Shown: positions 1-12,901 of the stretch, in pieces
Layout: every line of letters begins with the position of its first letter
How positions within the stretch are numbered: the stretch's first letter is position 1
Source: Xanthomonas arboricola pv. populi
GTDB lineage: Bacteria > Pseudomonadota > Gammaproteobacteria > Xanthomonadales > Xanthomonadaceae
Assembly: GCF_002939945.1 (NCBI RefSeq)
Contig: NZ_MDEB01000001.1
Span: 186,001-250,000, forward strand
Direction: 5' to 3'
DNA length: 64,000 nt
The notes under the pieces: model-generated
The model's database searches: none
Told to the model about the DNA's origin: nothing
What the model saw: only the letters and a program-made list of their open reading frames with translations
Program-made: the position numbers and the translations under genes

Positions 1-365
1 AGCAGCGAGACCTCGTTGTAGGCCAGCGACACCGTGCTGGCGCCGGACTCGGTCTGCACCTGCATTTCCAGCGGGCGCAGATGCGCCGGTTCTGCGCGTT
101 GCAGACGCGCGAGCAGGTCGTCCTCGTCGTCGCGGTACTGGTTCATCAAGAACCCGACCGAGCCCAGCTTCATGCCGAACACCGGCTTGCTGGCAGCGCC
201 ATGCCGGTGCAGGGTCTGCAGCATGAAGCCGTCCCCGCCCAGGGCGCAGACGATGTCGGCGGTGTCCAGCGGATGATCGCCATAGCGCTGCACAAGACGC
301 GCGCGTGCGGTCACCGCCGGCTCGGCGTGACTGGCAAGAAAGGCAATCCGGGGTGGTGCGGTCAT
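1..365 (-). CDS. nadK: NAD kinase (partial, C-terminus outside window)
   Basis: ATP-dependent NAD kinase, which phosphorylates NAD to NADP in the cytoplasm. The first 121 codons are visible from the ATG at 365; the rest runs off the left edge. The GGDG nucleotide-binding motif (ALGGDGFML) lies near residue 42, and the family's GSVGFLMN and AYNEVSL segments follow in the expected order. The N-terminus is short, as in the compact NAD kinases of Xanthomonas and relatives. It ends the minus-strand run that begins with rlmL, about 200 bp upstream. The identification rests on motif order and is firm. Confidence 0.9.
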   Translation of the reverse strand, partial: MTAPPRIAFLASHAEPAVTARARLVQRYGDHPLDTADIVCALGGDGFMLQTLHRHGAASKPVFGMKLGSVGFLMNQYRDDEDDLLARLQRAEPAHLRPLEMQVQTESGASTVSLAYNEVSL

Positions 366-571
366 CGTCGACTCCAGAGCATGCGAATCAGCATACCGCA
401 GCGCTGTGGTCGGCTTGTTGGCTGCCCGCCCCACCCTCGCTTGCACGGCCGCGCCTGCACCTGCGCGATCAGACGCCGCCGCTGGCACGGCGCACGGCAG
501 CCAGCCAGGCGCCTGCGATACCGGGCGCGCAATGCGCGCACTGCCCGCTCAGACGCGACCGGGCCACGGCA

Positions 572-4487
<3,916 letters not shown>

Positions 4488-4621
4488 ACGGGTCTCCATT
4501 GCATGCCAGCACACGCACCGATCCAGCTGGACCGGCAGCGGGTAAGGCCGTCATCACGACGGCGGCATCAATGGCGCATTGGACCAATCCTCAGACAGTG
4601 GGCAACGCGGCAAAGTGTAGG

Positions 4622-4879
4622 TCAGCCTGCGACGCAAGCCAAATCCCTCACGTGCAACGCTGCGCAAGCATCCGGGCACCGCGGCAGATTGGCCGTGTTC
4701 AAGCGCAGCATGGCAAGCACCCGCCCTTGCAGACATGGTCGTGGTCGAGCTCCTGCAGGCTGGCCCGTTGCCCACTGCCAGGCGCCATCGAAGGCGGCAT
4801 CGTCCTGGTCATCGCTGCCGTGGGACATCAGCCGGCCCGCCTGCACGACCTGGCCCAGGTCGTCGTCGTCACGTTGCAT
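4622..4879 (-). CDS. Possible small hypothetical protein (85 aa)
   Basis: Weak candidate gene in the roughly 550-bp stretch between the ABC-F gene and the GNAT gene. The ATG at 4879 is preceded by CGAGGTGGACG, a reasonable Shine-Dalgarno at normal spacing, and the frame gives an acidic N-terminus (MQRDDDDLGQVV) with no recognised domain, signal peptide or membrane segment. In GC-rich DNA such frames often arise by chance, so the ribosome binding site is the main argument. The remaining flanks (4488-4621 and 4880-5039) show nothing convincing. Confidence 0.3.
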   Translation of the reverse strand: MQRDDDDLGQVVQAGRLMSHGSDDQDDAAFDGAWQWATGQPAGARPRPCLQGRVLAMLRLNTANLPRCPDACAALHVRDLACVAG

Positions 4880-5039
4880 CGTCCACCTCGGCGGGAGCGC
4901 GCCAATCGCAGCGCTCGCCATGCCGCGATCACTCCCGGCGCAACGGCGTCTCTGCAGCGATGGAAGATACGGCCGAGCGAACTGCCACGGCCCGCACAGC
5001 CTGGCGTGGATCGCGGCAACCGGTCGCCGACGGCTGAAC

Positions 5040-5546
5040 TCAACCCAGGCCGAACGCCGGGTGATAGGCGACATCGGCCAGCGGCAGCAGGCGGTCGCCG
5101 AACGCCAGCGCCTGCAGCTCGGATGCCGGGACGCCGGGCAACACCAGCCCCGGCTCCGCCGCAAAGCCCAGACGCCTGAAAAACGCCGGCTCGCCCAATG
5201 CCAGGCAACCGGCCGCACCACGCTCGCGCAAGCCGGCCAGCGCTGCCTGCACCAGACGCGTGCCCAGCCCCTGGCGCTGATGCCCCGGCCCGATCGCCAG
5301 CGGACCCAACGCGTACCAGCCGGGCGAATCGTCCGACAGCGACACCGGCGATACCGCCAGGTGCCCGACCACATACCCGTCGTGGTCGGCCACCAGCGAC
5401 AACGCCAGCGCGCCGTCGTTGCGCAACCCGGCGATCACGTGCTGCTCGTCGTGGCGGCTCTGTTCGTCGCGCATGAACGCGACCATCGTCAGCAGTTCGA
5501 TCGCTGCGGCATCGCCATCGCTCGCTTCGCGAATCAGCACGTTCAT
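5040..5546 (-). CDS. GNAT family N-acetyltransferase (YhbS-like)
   Basis: A 168-aa acetyltransferase of the GNAT fold, which moves an acetyl group from acetyl-CoA to an unknown substrate. The acetyl-CoA pyrophosphate-binding motif A appears as RQGLGTRLVQAAL near residue 80 after the strand LGPLAIGP, and FFRRLGFA follows as in YhbS-like proteins. The ATG at 5546 (MNVLIREASDGDAAA) starts at the normal GNAT N-terminus; in-frame sequence further upstream does not fit. The next gene upstream ends about 40 bp away on the same strand, so co-transcription is possible. Confidence 0.85.
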   Translation of the reverse strand: MNVLIREASDGDAAAIELLTMVAFMRDEQSRHDEQHVIAGLRNDGALALSLVADHDGYVVGHLAVSPVSLSDDSPGWYALGPLAIGPGHQRQGLGTRLVQAALAGLRERGAAGCLALGEPAFFRRLGFAAEPGLVLPGVPASELQALAFGDRLLPLADVAYHPAFGLG

Positions 5547-5586
5547 CGGACGCCCCGCAACCCGAACACCCTCAACCGGTTGCGCA

Positions 5587-6110
5587 TCACAGGCTCTGCA
5601 ACAGTTCGGCGAAGGCCCGCGCCGTCGCATCGACATGCGACGCTAGCCGGTGTTCGTCGTCGACCAGCAGCAAGCGCGCTTGGCGCGCCTGCGCCCAGGC
5701 GATCACATCGCTGGCCGGAATCAATTCATCGCGCCAGGCATGCACGATGGAAATCGGCACGCGCGCCGCATCCAGTGCCGGCAGCGGCCCCATCCTGGTC
5801 GGCGGCACCATCAGGAACAACCCGCGCGTCGGCACCTGCAACGATACCTGCGCGGCGATATACGAGCCCAGGCTGGAACCGACCAGCACCAGCGGGCCCT
5901 TGTCGGCCGCCGCACGCGCGATCTCCAGCAGACGTTGCAGCCGGCCCTGCACATCGCCGAGCGAACTCACCTCGCGGCGTGCGTCCAGATCTGTGTAGTC
6001 CGGGCGCTCGTGGGTCCAGCCCAACTGCCCGGCGACATCGGCCAAGGCGGTGACCTTCAGCGCATCGGGGCCGCTTTCGAAACCATGCGACAGGATGCAA
6101 TGACCGCGAC

Positions 6111-6114
<4 letters not shown>
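5587..6114 (-). CDS. Small alpha/beta hydrolase (YqiA/UPF0227-like)
   Basis: A 175-aa alpha/beta-hydrolase. Visible parts are the N-terminal SHGFESGP oxyanion region, the nucleophile elbow VGSSLGSYIA (Ser near residue 79), a likely catalytic Asp in HAWRDELIP and a C-terminal His in DDEHRLASHV. Its substrate is unknown; compact proteins like this resemble the esterase-like YqiA group. The ATG at 6114 overlaps the stop of the MOSC gene by 4 nt (ATGA), so translation of the two is probably coupled. In-frame sequence upstream of this ATG is the MOSC gene read in another frame. Confidence 0.85.
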
Positions 6115-6602
<488 letters not shown>

Positions 6603-6625
6603 CGGGCAATGCTAGCATCCGCCCC

Positions 6626-7201
6626 ATGTCCGATGCCGTCCTGCCGTCGCCACCGATCACCTACGCGCCGTTGCCCTACGAATCGCGGCTGGCGCGACGC
6701 GCGCTCACGCAAATCGACATGGTGGTCATCCATTGCACCGAATTGCCCGACATGGCGATGGCGCGCGAATACGGCGAACGCGTGCTCTACGACAGCGGCA
6801 CCGGCAACAGCGGGCATTACTACATCGACCGCAACGGCAGCATCCAGCAATACGTCGCGCTGGAGCGCGTCGCCCATCACGTGCGCGGCCACAACCCGCA
6901 TACGCTGGGCATCGAACTGGTCAACAGCGGCCGTTACCCGCACTGGCTGGACTCGCGCCATCAATGCATGAGCGAGACGTATCCGCAGGCGCAGATCAAC
7001 GCGCTGATCACGCTGCTGCAGTGGCTGCAGCAGCAGCTGCCGTCGATACGCCGCATCGCCGGCCACCAGGCACTGGACACCACCCAGGAAGCGGCCAGCG
7101 ACGACTCGTCGCGCAAGATCCAACGCAAGCTCGACCCCGGCCCGCTGTTTCCGTGGCCGCAGATCGAAGCGGCGGTCAGCTGGTCGCATACGCCGCGCTA
7201 G
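6626..7201 (+). CDS. N-acetylmuramoyl-L-alanine amidase, AmpD-like
   Basis: A 191-aa zinc amidase of the amidase_2/AmpD family, which cleaves the bond between N-acetylmuramic acid (or anhydro form) and L-alanine during peptidoglycan turnover. Zinc ligands are visible as the His in MVVIHCTELP, the His in VAHHVRGHN with NPHTLGIELVNSG following, and the C-terminal region with GHQALDTT and RKLDPGPLFPW. There is no signal peptide, so it is probably cytoplasmic like AmpD. The gene diverges from the MOSC gene. The chosen ATG gives the usual length. The family is sure, the exact paralogue less so. Confidence 0.88.
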   Translation: MSDAVLPSPPITYAPLPYESRLARRALTQIDMVVIHCTELPDMAMAREYGERVLYDSGTGNSGHYYIDRNGSIQQYVALERVAHHVRGHNPHTLGIELVNSGRYPHWLDSRHQCMSETYPQAQINALITLLQWLQQQLPSIRRIAGHQALDTTQEAASDDSSRKIQRKLDPGPLFPWPQIEAAVSWSHTPR

Positions 7202-7255
7202 CAGCGGCGCCCACAACGCCATCAACCCTGCATGCCGCCTTCGCCTGTGCAGCGC

Positions 7256-8209
7256 TCAGCGCTCGGCCGCGCGGTAGGTCTTCTCGCCTGCATTCACCGC
7301 CAGGTCCAGGCGATTTTCCGGAGATGCAATCGGGCAGACCACGTGCGGCGTCAACGCGCAGGGCGGATTCTCGGCCAGATTGAAGTCGAGCACGAGCCGG
7401 CCATCGTGTGGCGCTGCGGTGTAGAGATAACGTGCACCGCCATAACTTTCCTTGCCGCTGGTGCGATCGACGAACAGGAAAAACAGGCCCTGCCCGTCGT
7501 CGCTGACGATCGGCTGCAACCGGTAGTCCTGGCCATTGCGCGAAAACACCGCCTCGCCCGGCACCTGGACAGTGAGCGGTGTGCCGATCGACGTCAGCAG
7601 CGTGGTCGTACGCGGCATGGGATACGCCTGCCAGCGCGCTCGGATGCGCCAGTGCGGATCGATGGGAAAATATTCCAGCCCGGCGAAGTGGGTCAGCAGC
7701 GGCGCTGCCGGGTCGCGGAAACGCCAGCCGAACAAGCTGCCGGTCTGCACCAGATAGAACTGCCGGCCCTCCACATCCAGGCGATCGCCGCGCCGCCCTG
7801 CGCGCTCCGGTTGCAGGCGCACGCGATCGATGCGCTGCCCGTTCAAGTGCACCGGTGCGGTGGCCGCGGCGTCGAAGTGCGCGCGGCCGTCGCTCTCCAG
7901 CGTCAGCCGCCCTAGTTGCCCAGGACCTGCCGGCAATACCAGATCGCTACGCGGGTCGCTGCCCACCCGGTAATGGCCTGCACGCACACGCCCGGAGCCG
8001 GTGTAGCTCAGCCAACCGTCGGGCGCACGCAAGCGCTGCACGCGCTCGGCACGTGCACGTTCGAGTTCGACCTGATACACCGCATGGCGGTCGCTCTGTC
8101 CACGCCCGGCGATGCGCGCACCGTTGGCGTCGGCGGTCGACCCCGCCGAACAGGCAGCCATCGACAGCATCGCGACGCACAGCGCGCCGACCTGCAACTG
8201 CAACCGCAT
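7256..8209 (-). CDS. DUF1684 domain lipoprotein
   Basis: A 317-aa predicted lipoprotein of unknown function. The start MRLQLQVGALCVAMLSMAAC gives a signal peptide ending in a lipobox, with Cys near residue 20. The body has the DUF1684 pattern: an early VYQVELERARAERVQRLRAPDGWL, and a C-terminal run with YGGARYLYTA, LDFNLAENPPCAL and CPIASPENRLDLAVNAGEKTY. A role cannot be named. The ATG at 8209 is preferred because it places the signal peptide at the N-terminus; the longer open frame from 8269 does not. Confidence 0.85.
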   Translation of the reverse strand: MRLQLQVGALCVAMLSMAACSAGSTADANGARIAGRGQSDRHAVYQVELERARAERVQRLRAPDGWLSYTGSGRVRAGHYRVGSDPRSDLVLPAGPGQLGRLTLESDGRAHFDAAATAPVHLNGQRIDRVRLQPERAGRRGDRLDVEGRQFYLVQTGSLFGWRFRDPAAPLLTHFAGLEYFPIDPHWRIRARWQAYPMPRTTTLLTSIGTPLTVQVPGEAVFSRNGQDYRLQPIVSDDGQGLFFLFVDRTSGKESYGGARYLYTAAPHDGRLVLDFNLAENPPCALTPHVVCPIASPENRLDLAVNAGEKTYRAAER

Positions 8210-8302
8210 GAGATGAGTCACCCAGCACTGCGAGAAACTGCGCTCCGCGCAGCGAACCTGCGTCCCCACAGGTCACCGTTCCTGCCGCCATTGTGCCTGC
8301 AA

Positions 8303-9175
8303 TCAGGGGCTGGTCGCGACCGGACGTGTGGAATCCTGCAGCCACCCACTCCAGGAGCCGGCGTAAACGCGCGCGCCCGACAATCCGGCCACTTCCAGTG
8401 CCAGCAGCAGATGGCATGCGGTCACCCCGGAGCCGCACATCACCACCGCCTGCTCGGGACGATACGCGCCCAGCAGCGCCGACAACTCGGTGCGCAGCTC
8501 CTCTGCCGGCTTGAACCGCCCGTCGCGCAGGCTCACGCCCAAGGGGCGGCTCACCGCACCAGGCACATGCCCGGCCACCGGATCGACCTGCTCCACCTCG
8601 CCGCGAAAACGCTCACCGGCTCGCGCATCCAGCAACCAGCCCGGCGCCTGATCCAGCCGCGCCAGGATCTGCCCGGCCTCGACCACGGCATCGCTGTCGA
8701 AGCTGCCCGGATACGCCGCGCCATTGCGCAAGGCAGGCGGCTCGGTGCTTTCCGGCAATCCGGCAGCGCGCCAGGCGGCCAGCCCGCCATCGAGCACCGC
8801 CACGCGGCGATGCCCCATCAACCGCAGCATCCACCATGCCCGCGCCGCGGCCATGCTGCCGTCGGCGGCGTCGTAGATCACCACCTGGCTGTCCGGGTCG
8901 ATCCCCCACTCGCCCAGCCGCCTGGCGAATGCCGCGCTGTGCGGTAGCGGGTGCCGCCCCTGTGCAGGCTGCGACAGATCGGCCAGATCGTCGTCGAGAT
9001 CGACGTAGTACGCGCCGGGCAGATGCCCCTGCGCATAGGCCTTGCGCGCTGCATCCGGATCCGGCGCAGTCGGTGGCGCAGCGCGCGCGTCCAGCAATCG
9101 CACCGGCGGATGCGGCAACGCCGCTGCCAGCGTGGCGCTGTCGACCAGCGTGGTCCAGCGGGGTTCCGCGCTCAT
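8303..9175 (-). CDS. sseA: Thiosulfate/3-mercaptopyruvate sulfurtransferase
   Basis: A 290-aa protein of two rhodanese domains. It moves sulfane sulfur from 3-mercaptopyruvate or thiosulfate to an acceptor in the cytoplasm. The N-terminal domain is the inactive copy (LLDARAAPP, GHLPGAYYVDLDDDLADLS). The C-terminal domain holds the catalytic loop CGSGVTA near residue 243, the form typical of mercaptopyruvate sulfurtransferases, followed by LLALEVAGLSGARVYAGSWS. Its start overlaps the stop of the Nudix gene upstream by 4 nt, so the pair is probably translated together. Substrate choice is inferred from the loop. Confidence 0.92.
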   Translation of the reverse strand: MSAEPRWTTLVDSATLAAALPHPPVRLLDARAAPPTAPDPDAARKAYAQGHLPGAYYVDLDDDLADLSQPAQGRHPLPHSAAFARRLGEWGIDPDSQVVIYDAADGSMAAARAWWMLRLMGHRRVAVLDGGLAAWRAAGLPESTEPPALRNGAAYPGSFDSDAVVEAGQILARLDQAPGWLLDARAGERFRGEVEQVDPVAGHVPGAVSRPLGVSLRDGRFKPAEELRTELSALLGAYRPEQAVVMCGSGVTACHLLLALEVAGLSGARVYAGSWSGWLQDSTRPVATSP

Positions 9176-9969
9176 GCAACCTGCTCCAGACGACGACGAA
9201 GATTGAGGAGAATGGCCGCGGTGGCACCCCAGATGCGGTGGCCCGGCCAGTCGTATTCCAGTACGCGGCGTGGCCGGCCGCGAAACTCCAGCTCCACGCT
9301 GCGCAGGTTGTCCGGATCCATCAGATAGGCCAGCGGCACCTCGAACACCTCGGCCACTTCGTCCGGCTGCGGCACCGCCACGAACGCCGGGTCGATCACC
9401 GCCACCACCGGGGTGACGCGAAAACCGCTCACGGTCAGAAACGGATCCAGATATCCCAGCGCATGCACCTGGCCGGCGCCGAGCGCGATTTCTTCGCAAC
9501 TCTCGCGCAAGGCTGCAGCGGCTGCATCCGCATCCGACGGCTCGATCCGTCCACCGGGAAAACTGACCTGCCCGGCATGGTGACGCAGGCTGTCGGTGCG
9601 CCGGGTCAGCAGCACCATGGCGCCCTGCGCGCGCGGCACAAGACCGCACAGCACCGCGGCCTCGGCAGACGCGCCGCCGTCGGTCAGGTCGATCAATTCG
9701 GCATGATTCCAGCCCGGCCCGTCGGGCGCGGTGTCCAGCGCATACAACGCACGCCGCAACTGCGCCCATTCGGGCAGCTGCGCGGCCAATGCGCGCGCCG
9801 GCAGAACCGCGTGCAGATACTCCTGACGTTCGACGTCGCTCATGCTCATCCAGCGTGCAATTTCATCAAGGCTGCGCAGGCAGCCGACACAGTGCGCCTG
9901 CGCGTCCAGCGAACATACACCGATACACGGGCTGGGCAGGCCACTGCAGTTCGAATCCGTGTCGCTCAT
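9172..9969 (-). CDS. DUF1289-Nudix fusion; probable CoA pyrophosphatase
   Basis: A 265-aa protein. Residues about 12-45 match the small Cys-rich DUF1289 domain (SPCIGVCSLD, HCVGCLRSLDEIARW). Residues about 110-230 are a Nudix hydrolase: LLTRRTDSLRHHAGQVSFPG is the upstream CoA-type motif, and the Nudix box follows (GGRI then REScEEI with normal spacing). CoA pyrophosphatases split CoA to phosphopantetheine and adenosine 3',5'-bisphosphate. The ATG at 9969 has GGGAG 8 nt upstream, which supports the fused reading, and there is no stop between the domains. It overlaps the sulfurtransferase start by 4 nt. Confidence 0.85.
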   Translation of the reverse strand: MSDTDSNCSGLPSPCIGVCSLDAQAHCVGCLRSLDEIARWMSMSDVERQEYLHAVLPARALAAQLPEWAQLRRALYALDTAPDGPGWNHAELIDLTDGGASAEAAVLCGLVPRAQGAMVLLTRRTDSLRHHAGQVSFPGGRIEPSDADAAAAALRESCEEIALGAGQVHALGYLDPFLTVSGFRVTPVVAVIDPAFVAVPQPDEVAEVFEVPLAYLMDPDNLRSVELEFRGRPRRVLEYDWPGHRIWGATAAILLNLRRRLEQVA

Positions 9970-10040
9970 CGCTGGCTCCCGCCGCACCGCATCGTCACGC
10001 CGTTCGTCCATCCCGTCGCACATATCCGCCGGACCCAAAC

Positions 10041-10070
10041 GACAACGCCGGCCTGGTGGCCGGCGTTGTC
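10041..10070 (-). terminator. Strong hairpin, likely terminator of the FKBP-like gene
   Basis: A perfect 13-bp inverted repeat (GACAACGCCGGCC and its complement) around a 4-nt TGGT loop, 20 bp past the stop of the FKBP-like gene on the minus strand. Read on that strand it is followed by GTTTGGG, only a weak T run. Confidence 0.75.
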
Positions 10071-10089
10071 ACAGCGACATCGAACGCAA

Positions 10090-10788
10090 TTACTTGACGC
10101 TGACCAGCTTGATCTCGAACTGCACTGCCACGTTCGGCGGGAACGGAGTACGCGGGTCGGCACCGTAGGCCTTCTCCGGCGGCAGGGTCACTTCCCACTT
10201 CGAGCCGGCCGGCATCTGCAGCAGCGTGTCGCGCATGGCCTGCATTTCGACTTCGCTGACCTTGATGGCCGGGATCTGCTGCGCCGGACGCGCCTTCTCG
10301 CGGTCGCCGAACGGGAACGGACCGGCCACTTCCAGCTGCACGGTGCTGGCCTGGGTCGGCTTGGCGCCCTTGCCTGCTTCGATCACGCGGTACTGCACGC
10401 CGCTCGGCAGCGTCTGCACGCCAGCGGTGCCCTTGTTCTTGGCCAGGAACTGGTCGCTCTTGGTCTTGTTGGCAGCAGCGGCCTTGTCGTACTCGGCCTT
10501 GGCCTGCTGGGCGCGGCCCTGCTCACGCTTCTGGAACGCTTCGACAGCCGGCTTCAGCTGGTCGGCGGTGATCGCCGGCTGCTTCTTGGCATAGGCGTCT
10601 TGCAGCCCCTTTACCACCGAGTTGATGTCGAGCTGCTCGCCGCGACCGGTGAGCTCGGCAAGATTGTTGCCGTAGTCATAGCCGAAGTAGTAGCTCAACT
10701 TGCCCTTCTCGGACGTCGTGTCCTGGGCCAGTGCATTGCCCGTCAGGGCCAGGGCCGCCACAGCGACCGCGATAGAACGCAACTTCAT
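10090..10788 (-). CDS. FKBP-type peptidyl-prolyl isomerase-like exported protein, active site degenerate
   Basis: A 232-aa protein with a signal peptide (MKLRSIAVAVAALALTGNALA), then an FkpA/Mip-type N-terminal dimerisation region (about 25-125: SYYFGYDYGNNLAEL, VVKGLQDAY) and a C-terminal FKBP-like domain (about 135-232). FKBPs of this kind are periplasmic prolyl isomerases and chaperones. Here the strand that should read VFDSSYxRGxPAEF is replaced by PFGDREKARPAQQIPAI, so the catalytic Asp and aromatic pocket residues look lost, while PAGSKWEV, YGADPRTPFPPN and FEIKLVSVK are kept. ATG 10788 is chosen (GGAG 9 nt upstream). Chaperone activity without isomerase activity is plausible. Confidence 0.85.
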   Translation of the reverse strand: MKLRSIAVAVAALALTGNALAQDTTSEKGKLSYYFGYDYGNNLAELTGRGEQLDINSVVKGLQDAYAKKQPAITADQLKPAVEAFQKREQGRAQQAKAEYDKAAAANKTKSDQFLAKNKGTAGVQTLPSGVQYRVIEAGKGAKPTQASTVQLEVAGPFPFGDREKARPAQQIPAIKVSEVEMQAMRDTLLQMPAGSKWEVTLPPEKAYGADPRTPFPPNVAVQFEIKLVSVK

Positions 10789-10951
10789 CAAACAATTCTC
10801 CAGGGTGGTGGCACAGGACGGGTCTGCCGCCTGAGATGACGCGCTAGGATAGCGGCCGCGATACCGAACCGCTACTTATCACGAAAGCTATGACCAGCAA
10901 GGCTTTCGGAAGTTCCGCATTTACTAATTTTTTACGTTCGCAAGGATTTCC

Positions 10952-11734
10952 ATGTCCAATCACGTCATTCTGATCGCCGACCACGCCGGTGTACGGACGA
11001 TCACGGTCAATCGACCGGACAAACTGAACGCCTTGAACCAGGAAACGCTGCGGGCGCTGGATCACGCCTTCGCCGAAGCAGCAAGCGCGGACGACATCCG
11101 TGTGGTGATCCTGACCGGTGCCGGCCCCAAGGCGTTTGTCGCGGGCGCGGACATCGCCGAAATGCGCGCTCTGTCGGCGATGCAGGGCCGCGAGTTCTCG
11201 CTGCTCGGTCAGCAACTGATGCGCCGGATCGAGCGCATGCCCAAGCCGGTGATCGCCATGGTCAATGGCTTTGCACTCGGCGGCGGACTGGAGCTGGCGA
11301 TGGCGTGCCATCTGCGCATCGCCGCATCCAGCGCGCGCCTGGGGCAGCCGGAAATCAATCTCGGCCTGATCCCCGGTTTCGGCGGCACGCAGCGGCTATT
11401 GCGTCTGACCGGGCGAGCGGCGGCGCTGGAACTGTGCCTGCTCGGCCTGCCGATCGATGCCGCGCGCGCGTTTCAGTTGGGTTTGGTCAATCGGGTGGTC
11501 GAGCCGGAGGCGCTGCAGGACGAAACCCTCGCCCTGGCACAGCGCCTGGCCGCTGCCGCACCGCTCGCGCTGCGCGGCATTCTGGATGCGGTGGTGTTCG
11601 GTGGCGAATGCGCCATCGAAGAAGGCCTGCAGCTGGAAACCGCGCAATTTGCGCTGCTGTTCGCCAGCGACGACATGCGCGAGGGCACCGGCGCCTTTCT
11701 CGAAAAACGCCCCGCGCACTTTCTCAATCGCTGA
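10952..11734 (+). CDS. Enoyl-CoA hydratase/isomerase family protein
   Basis: A 260-aa crotonase-fold enzyme, probably hydrating 2-trans-enoyl-CoA in beta-oxidation. The oxyanion-hole segments FVAGADIAEM and NGFALGGGLELAMACH are present. Both catalytic glutamates of hydratases are in place: one in GGGLELA and one in GQPEINLGLIPGFGGTQRL. The length matches short-chain hydratases. AAGGA precedes the ATG at suitable spacing, and the 160 bp upstream is AT-richer than its surroundings (an ATTTACTAATTTTTTACG stretch), so the promoter should lie there. It heads a plus-strand run with the next two genes. The exact substrate is unknown. Confidence 0.9.
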   Translation: MSNHVILIADHAGVRTITVNRPDKLNALNQETLRALDHAFAEAASADDIRVVILTGAGPKAFVAGADIAEMRALSAMQGREFSLLGQQLMRRIERMPKPVIAMVNGFALGGGLELAMACHLRIAASSARLGQPEINLGLIPGFGGTQRLLRLTGRAAALELCLLGLPIDAARAFQLGLVNRVVEPEALQDETLALAQRLAAAAPLALRGILDAVVFGGECAIEEGLQLETAQFALLFASDDMREGTGAFLEKRPAHFLNR

Positions 11735-11744
11735 CCGGCCTGCC

Positions 11745-12125
11745 ATGACGTTCGACCCCAACCCGGCACCACGTCCACTGCCCCTCCAGTTGTTCGACTG
11801 CGTACACGCGGACGATCTCGATCGCGCGCTGGCACTGGGCCTGATGGAGTACCGGCCCGATTCACGCGACGACCTGCTGGATCCGGCCTGCCCGCAGCTG
11901 AGCGCGGTGCTGCTGGCCGCACAACGACGGCTGCGCGATGCCTGGGCCGCACGCGAACGCTACCGCGCACGCGCCGCGCGCCTGCAACGTCGTGCCGCCG
12001 AACGCGATGCACGCCGGACGCCTGCACCGGCGCCCAGCCAACCGGCGGCGGCCGCATTACCGCCGCTGGCCGCAGCCATCCTGGCACGCGCCAAGGCCAA
12101 GGCCGCTGGCGGTGCACAGCCATGA
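11745..12125 (+). CDS. Hypothetical protein upstream of nth (126 aa)
   Basis: Not recognised. The ATG at 11745 lies 10 bp after the hydratase stop, and the end overlaps the nth start by 4 nt, so it sits inside an operon and is very likely real. Residues 1-55 are acidic and well ordered (LQLFDCVHADDLDRALALGLMEYRP, split here by no motif known to me). Residues about 60-95 are rich in Arg and Ala and predicted helical (RERYRARAARLQRRAAERDARR). The tail is Pro/Ala-rich and ends in a second basic helix (AAAILARAKAKAAG). There is no signal peptide or membrane segment. Confidence 0.65.
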   Translation: MTFDPNPAPRPLPLQLFDCVHADDLDRALALGLMEYRPDSRDDLLDPACPQLSAVLLAAQRRLRDAWAARERYRARAARLQRRAAERDARRTPAPAPSQPAAAALPPLAAAILARAKAKAAGGAQP

Positions 12126-12832
12126 ACGCGATCCGCCCGACCCCGCCGGCACGGCGCGGCAGCAGCATGCGCAAGCCTGAAGTACAGGAGATGTTCGCGC
12201 GGCTGCGCGAGCTCAATCCGCACCCGACCACCGAGCTGGAATACACCACGCCCTTCGAGTTGCTGATCGCGGTACTGCTATCGGCACAAGCCACCGATGT
12301 CGGCGTCAACAAGGCCACCCGCAAGCTGTATCCGGTGGCCAATACCCCGCGCGACATTCTCGATCTGGGCGAAGAAGGACTGAAGCGCTACATCGCCACC
12401 ATCGGCCTGTTCAATGCGAAGGCAAAGAACGTCATCGCCACCTGCAGGATTCTGCTGGAGCAATACGGCGGCGAAGTACCGCACGATCGCGCTGCGCTGG
12501 AAGCATTACCCGGCGTCGGCCGCAAGACTGCAAACGTCGTGCTAAACACCGCGTTCGGCGAGCCCACCATGGCGGTGGACACGCATATCTTCCGCGTCGC
12601 CAACCGCACCGGTCTTGCCCCCGGCAAGGATGTGCGCGCGGTCGAGGACACACTGGTCAAGGTCATTCCTGCCGAATTTCTGCACGACGCACATCACTGG
12701 CTCATCCTGCATGGCCGCTACGTCTGCAAGGCACGCAAACCCGATTGCCCAGGCTGCGTGATCCACGACCTATGCCGCTACCGCGACAAGACCCCCGCCC
12801 CCGCCGAACGGCCGACAGCTCCAAAAAGCTAA
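12122..12832 (+). CDS. nth: Endonuclease III (DNA glycosylase/AP lyase)
   Basis: Base-excision-repair enzyme that removes oxidised pyrimidines and nicks the abasic site. At 236 aa it is slightly longer than the E. coli enzyme (211 aa), with a short basic N-terminal extension. The helix-hairpin-helix with catalytic Lys reads LPGVGRKTANVVLNTAF (near residue 130), and the catalytic Asp is in AVDTHIFRVANR. The 4Fe-4S ligands are CKARKPDCPGCVIHDLC, the expected C-x6-C-x2-C-x5-C. The start at 12122 overlaps the preceding stop by 4 nt; a later ATG (reads MRKPEVQEMF, residue 16) would give the classical length and may also be used. Confidence 0.95.
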   Translation: MNAIRPTPPARRGSSMRKPEVQEMFARLRELNPHPTTELEYTTPFELLIAVLLSAQATDVGVNKATRKLYPVANTPRDILDLGEEGLKRYIATIGLFNAKAKNVIATCRILLEQYGGEVPHDRAALEALPGVGRKTANVVLNTAFGEPTMAVDTHIFRVANRTGLAPGKDVRAVEDTLVKVIPAEFLHDAHHWLILHGRYVCKARKPDCPGCVIHDLCRYRDKTPAPAERPTAPKS

Positions 12833-12901
12833 CCAGGCGTCACGACAACCAACCTGCAGCCGACGCTAGACAATCACGCCGGCAGCGCAAACCCGTGCTT
12901 T

